From the NCBI GenBank assembly GCA_002402085.1, contig NVVB01000004.1, positions 90,944 through 98,453 on the forward strand: a stretch of DNA of 7,510 nt, written 5' to 3'. This document shows positions 5,945 through 7,510 of the stretch, in pieces (the stretch's first letter is position 1; each line of letters starts with the position of its first letter). This stretch comes from Gammaproteobacteria bacterium. Its GTDB lineage: Bacteria; Pseudomonadota; Gammaproteobacteria; Pseudomonadales; UBA3067. The position numbers were made by a program, and so were the translations under genes. The notes below the pieces were generated by a model. The model searched no databases, was not told the DNA's origin, and was given only the letters and a program-made list of their open reading frames with translations.

Positions 5945-6307
5945 TGGGGAATGGTTTGGCTGAGGTGGTGTTGGTGGTTTCTATTGTATGGGCAATGCTA
6001 ACGTGATGAGTGTTGATGACGCTTCCGCCGCATATAGATAAAGAATAATGATAAATGGAATGGACTGAAAGTATCGCAACAAGGGATTAAGATATACCGT
6101 ATTTTCGCGTTAAACAAAGTACGATTACCGTTTCTGGTTTAGTTTGCTTATCTGAATGGGTAATCAGATTTAAAATTCCGATGGACGTAAGTCACTTAAT
6201 ACAGCGCTTTCGTACTTAAAACCTACTGCATCTAGCAAATTCTATACACAGTAGGTTTTAATTATCTTAGGTTGTAAACATTGCGAACATTTTAATAATA
6301 GTAAGTC
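5945..6307. other. 363-bp convergent intergenic region
   Basis: It lies between the ends of the plus-strand VOC gene and the minus-strand P450 gene. Only reading frames of negligible length are present, including a 16-codon Trp-rich one at 5951-6001 that I do not accept as a gene. It holds a weak hairpin, ATCTGA 6150-6155 with TCAGAT 6164-6169, overlapped by a competing pair, GATTACC 6123-6129 with GGTAATC 6159-6165, and the strong inverted repeat at 6216-6261. Nothing else is recognisable. Confidence 0.6.
6216..6261. terminator. Probable bidirectional terminator, 13-bp perfect inverted repeat
   Basis: TTAAAACCTACTG at 6216-6228 is the exact reverse complement of CAGTAGGTTTTAA at 6249-6261, with a 20-base AT-rich loop. 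The arms end in A-runs or T-runs on the outside, so either strand reads as a stem followed by a short U-tract (UUUUAA). It lies between convergent genes, 46 bases past the P450 stop, as expected for a shared terminator. The loop is long and the stem is not GC-rich, so strength is uncertain. Confidence 0.65.
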
Positions 6308-7510
6308 CTATGCAGGAATAGGTTCTTCTTGTTGGCTCTTAGACTTTACGATCGGGGTATGGATGGTGGCGGGTAATTTTTCGAAACCTCGAATGATGAC
6401 GGTGGGAACACGCACAGCCTGATCTAAATTCAATGTATAGTCAGGCACTCGAGCCAATAGATCGGTGAGTGCTACTTTGGCTTCGAGTCTCGCGAGGTGA
6501 GCGCCTAAGCAAAGGTGTATGCCGTGACCTAAGGCAAGGTGTTTTTTGCCGGGTCGATTTTCATCGAATAAGGTGGGGTTTTCGTAGGCTGTTTCATCAC
6601 GATTAGCGGAGGCAAATAGTAATAATACTTTTGAGTCCTTGGCAAGGGTTTGTCCGTTGATGATGACGTCGTTGACGACGGTACGTGATAGACCTTGAAC
6701 GGGGGATTCTAGACGTAAAAACTCATCCACTGCGCCGCTGATTTTTGTTGGGTCATCGAGCAAGCGTTGTTTTACTTCCGGATGATGATGCATGTAGACG
6801 AGGGTGTTGCTGATTAGGTTGGTGGTGGTTTCTGTGCCGGCCGCCATTAAGATGCTGACAAACCCACTGAGTTCGGCAGCGCTTAACGATTTCCCATCTA
6901 CGGAGGCGTTTAATAATGCACTAATGAGGCCCTTGTCGGGGTGTTTCTTTTTTAATTCTATTTGTTCTTGAAGTAACTCACCCAAGGCTTGCCGTGCGGC
7001 AAGTGTTTCTGCTTGGGAGGCGCCCAAGGCGTAGACTAGCGCATCGGCGGCCTTTTTAAATACATGCCGGTGTTTTTTTTCACAACCCAACATGTCGCAA
7101 ATAACCGTCACGGGTAATATATTGCCATAGTCCAGATTGAAATCTATTTCTGTTTGGCCTGCAAGATCGTCCAGTAAGTCTTGGCTGATTGATTTTACAA
7201 TAGGCTCCAAGGTGGCCATTTGTTTGGTGTTAAAGGCTTTGCTGACTAATGACCGGAATTGCGAATGCACCGGGGGGTCCATTTGAATAATACTCGGCGG
7301 ATAGGTTGATGCGTCTTGAATCAACTGCCCGTTTTCATCTTTGCTAAGTAAGATGCCTTTAGCGGACGAAAAGTTTTTAGTGTCTAGGGCGATTTGTTTT
7401 ACTTCGTCGTAGCGAGAAACAACGTAATAGCCGAGTTCCTCGTCTTGATAAATGGGCCCGTAGTTTCTGAGTTGGGTATACGTGGGAAATGGGTCGTCGA
7501 TAAATGATTT
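6308..7510 (-). CDS. Cytochrome P450, N-terminus beyond window
   Basis: The minus-strand frame is open from the right edge to the stop at 6308, giving 400 residues. A TTG at 7324 is not the start: the frame continues upstream with typical P450 sequence (D-D-P-F-P-T-Y-T-Q-L-R, then Y-V-V-S-R-Y-D-E-V and F-S-S-A-K-G-I). Only a small N-terminal part is missing. In window-fragment numbering, D-P-P-V-H precedes helix C. The I-helix has A-G-T-E-T (224-228), with acid E227 and alcohol T228. E-F-L-R (263-266) is the ExxR motif. The heme loop is L-A-L-G-H-G-I-H-L-C-L-G, with ligand C334 (codon 6509-6511). The loop has Leu at 327 where FxxGxxxCxG normally has Phe. With no membrane anchor visible, it fits soluble class I bacterial P450s that take electrons from ferredoxin and reductase; no such partner is in the window. 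The substrate is unknown. Confidence 0.93.
   Translation of the reverse strand, partial: KSFIDDPFPTYTQLRNYGPIYQDEELGYYVVSRYDEVKQIALDTKNFSSAKGILLSKDENGQLIQDASTYPPSIIQMDPPVHSQFRSLVSKAFNTKQMATLEPIVKSISQDLLDDLAGQTEIDFNLDYGNILPVTVICDMLGCEKKHRHVFKKAADALVYALGASQAETLAARQALGELLQEQIELKKKHPDKGLISALLNASVDGKSLSAAELSGFVSILMAAGTETTTNLISNTLVYMHHHPEVKQRLLDDPTKISGAVDEFLRLESPVQGLSRTVVNDVIINGQTLAKDSKVLLLFASANRDETAYENPTLFDENRPGKKHLALGHGIHLCLGAHLARLEAKVALTDLLARVPDYTLNLDQAVRVPTVIIRGFEKLPATIHTPIVKSKSQQEEPIPA

Noticed and set aside
5951..6001. 16-codon Trp-rich frame directly after the VOC gene, preceded by TGGGGA
   Set aside because: The tryptophans come from a TGG-rich run of bases; the frame is very short with no supporting homology, so chance is the simpler explanation.
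6216..6261. The 13-bp inverted repeat as an integron attC site or IS terminal repeats
   Set aside because: The ends do not have the RYYYAAC/GTTRRRY core pattern, there is no transposase or integrase, and the position between convergent genes fits a terminator better.
7322..7324. TTG as the start of the P450
   Set aside because: The frame continues to the window edge with recognisable P450 N-terminal sequence, so the true start is outside the window.

Overview
The window looks like accessory chromosome of a moderate-GC Gram-negative bacterium, most likely a gammaproteobacterium of marine type. The reasons are Sec signal peptides, a PagL-like outer-membrane lipid A deacylase, a NERD/zinc-ribbon protein of a kind I associate with gammaproteobacteria, and a soluble bacterial P450. 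The taxon is inferred from gene content only. No rRNA, tRNA, CRISPR array or transposase gene is visible.

Layout: (1) Bases 1-1952, plus strand, hold an apparent cassette of DUF4157 ('eCIS core') type: the last 31 codons of a DUF4157 protein, then two proteins sharing an N-terminal leader (M-x-E-K-I/V-x-x-P-K-Q, later an F-x-DNR-x-E motif, then a QRA/QRT junction) but carrying unrelated C-terminal domains. This is the arrangement of a sorting leader with interchangeable cargo linked to extracellular contractile injection systems or polymorphic toxins. The first cargo has two G-x-x-H motifs, suggesting a ChaN/EreA/TIKI-type fold; the second is unrecognised. (2) Bases 1953-2347 are non-coding and end in three 14-bp tandem repeats just upstream of a tightly coupled two-gene operon (2348-3288): a small exported helical protein and an inner-membrane protein with a periplasmic helical part. 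(3) A 9-bp tandem repeat lies in the gap before a PagL-like gene (3509-4093). (4) A NERD nuclease-related protein with two C-terminal zinc ribbons (4385-5464) is followed by a VOC/glyoxalase-fold protein with a strong ribosome binding site (5540-5944). (5) A convergent intergenic region with a 13-bp perfect inverted repeat, probably a bidirectional terminator, separates these from a minus-strand cytochrome P450 that runs off the right edge.

The genes do not form one pathway. The DUF4157/leader cassette is the coherent, least understood unit and the best candidate for a new system. The repeat-preceded two-gene membrane operon is the second. The remaining genes are recognisable accessory or housekeeping-like enzymes.
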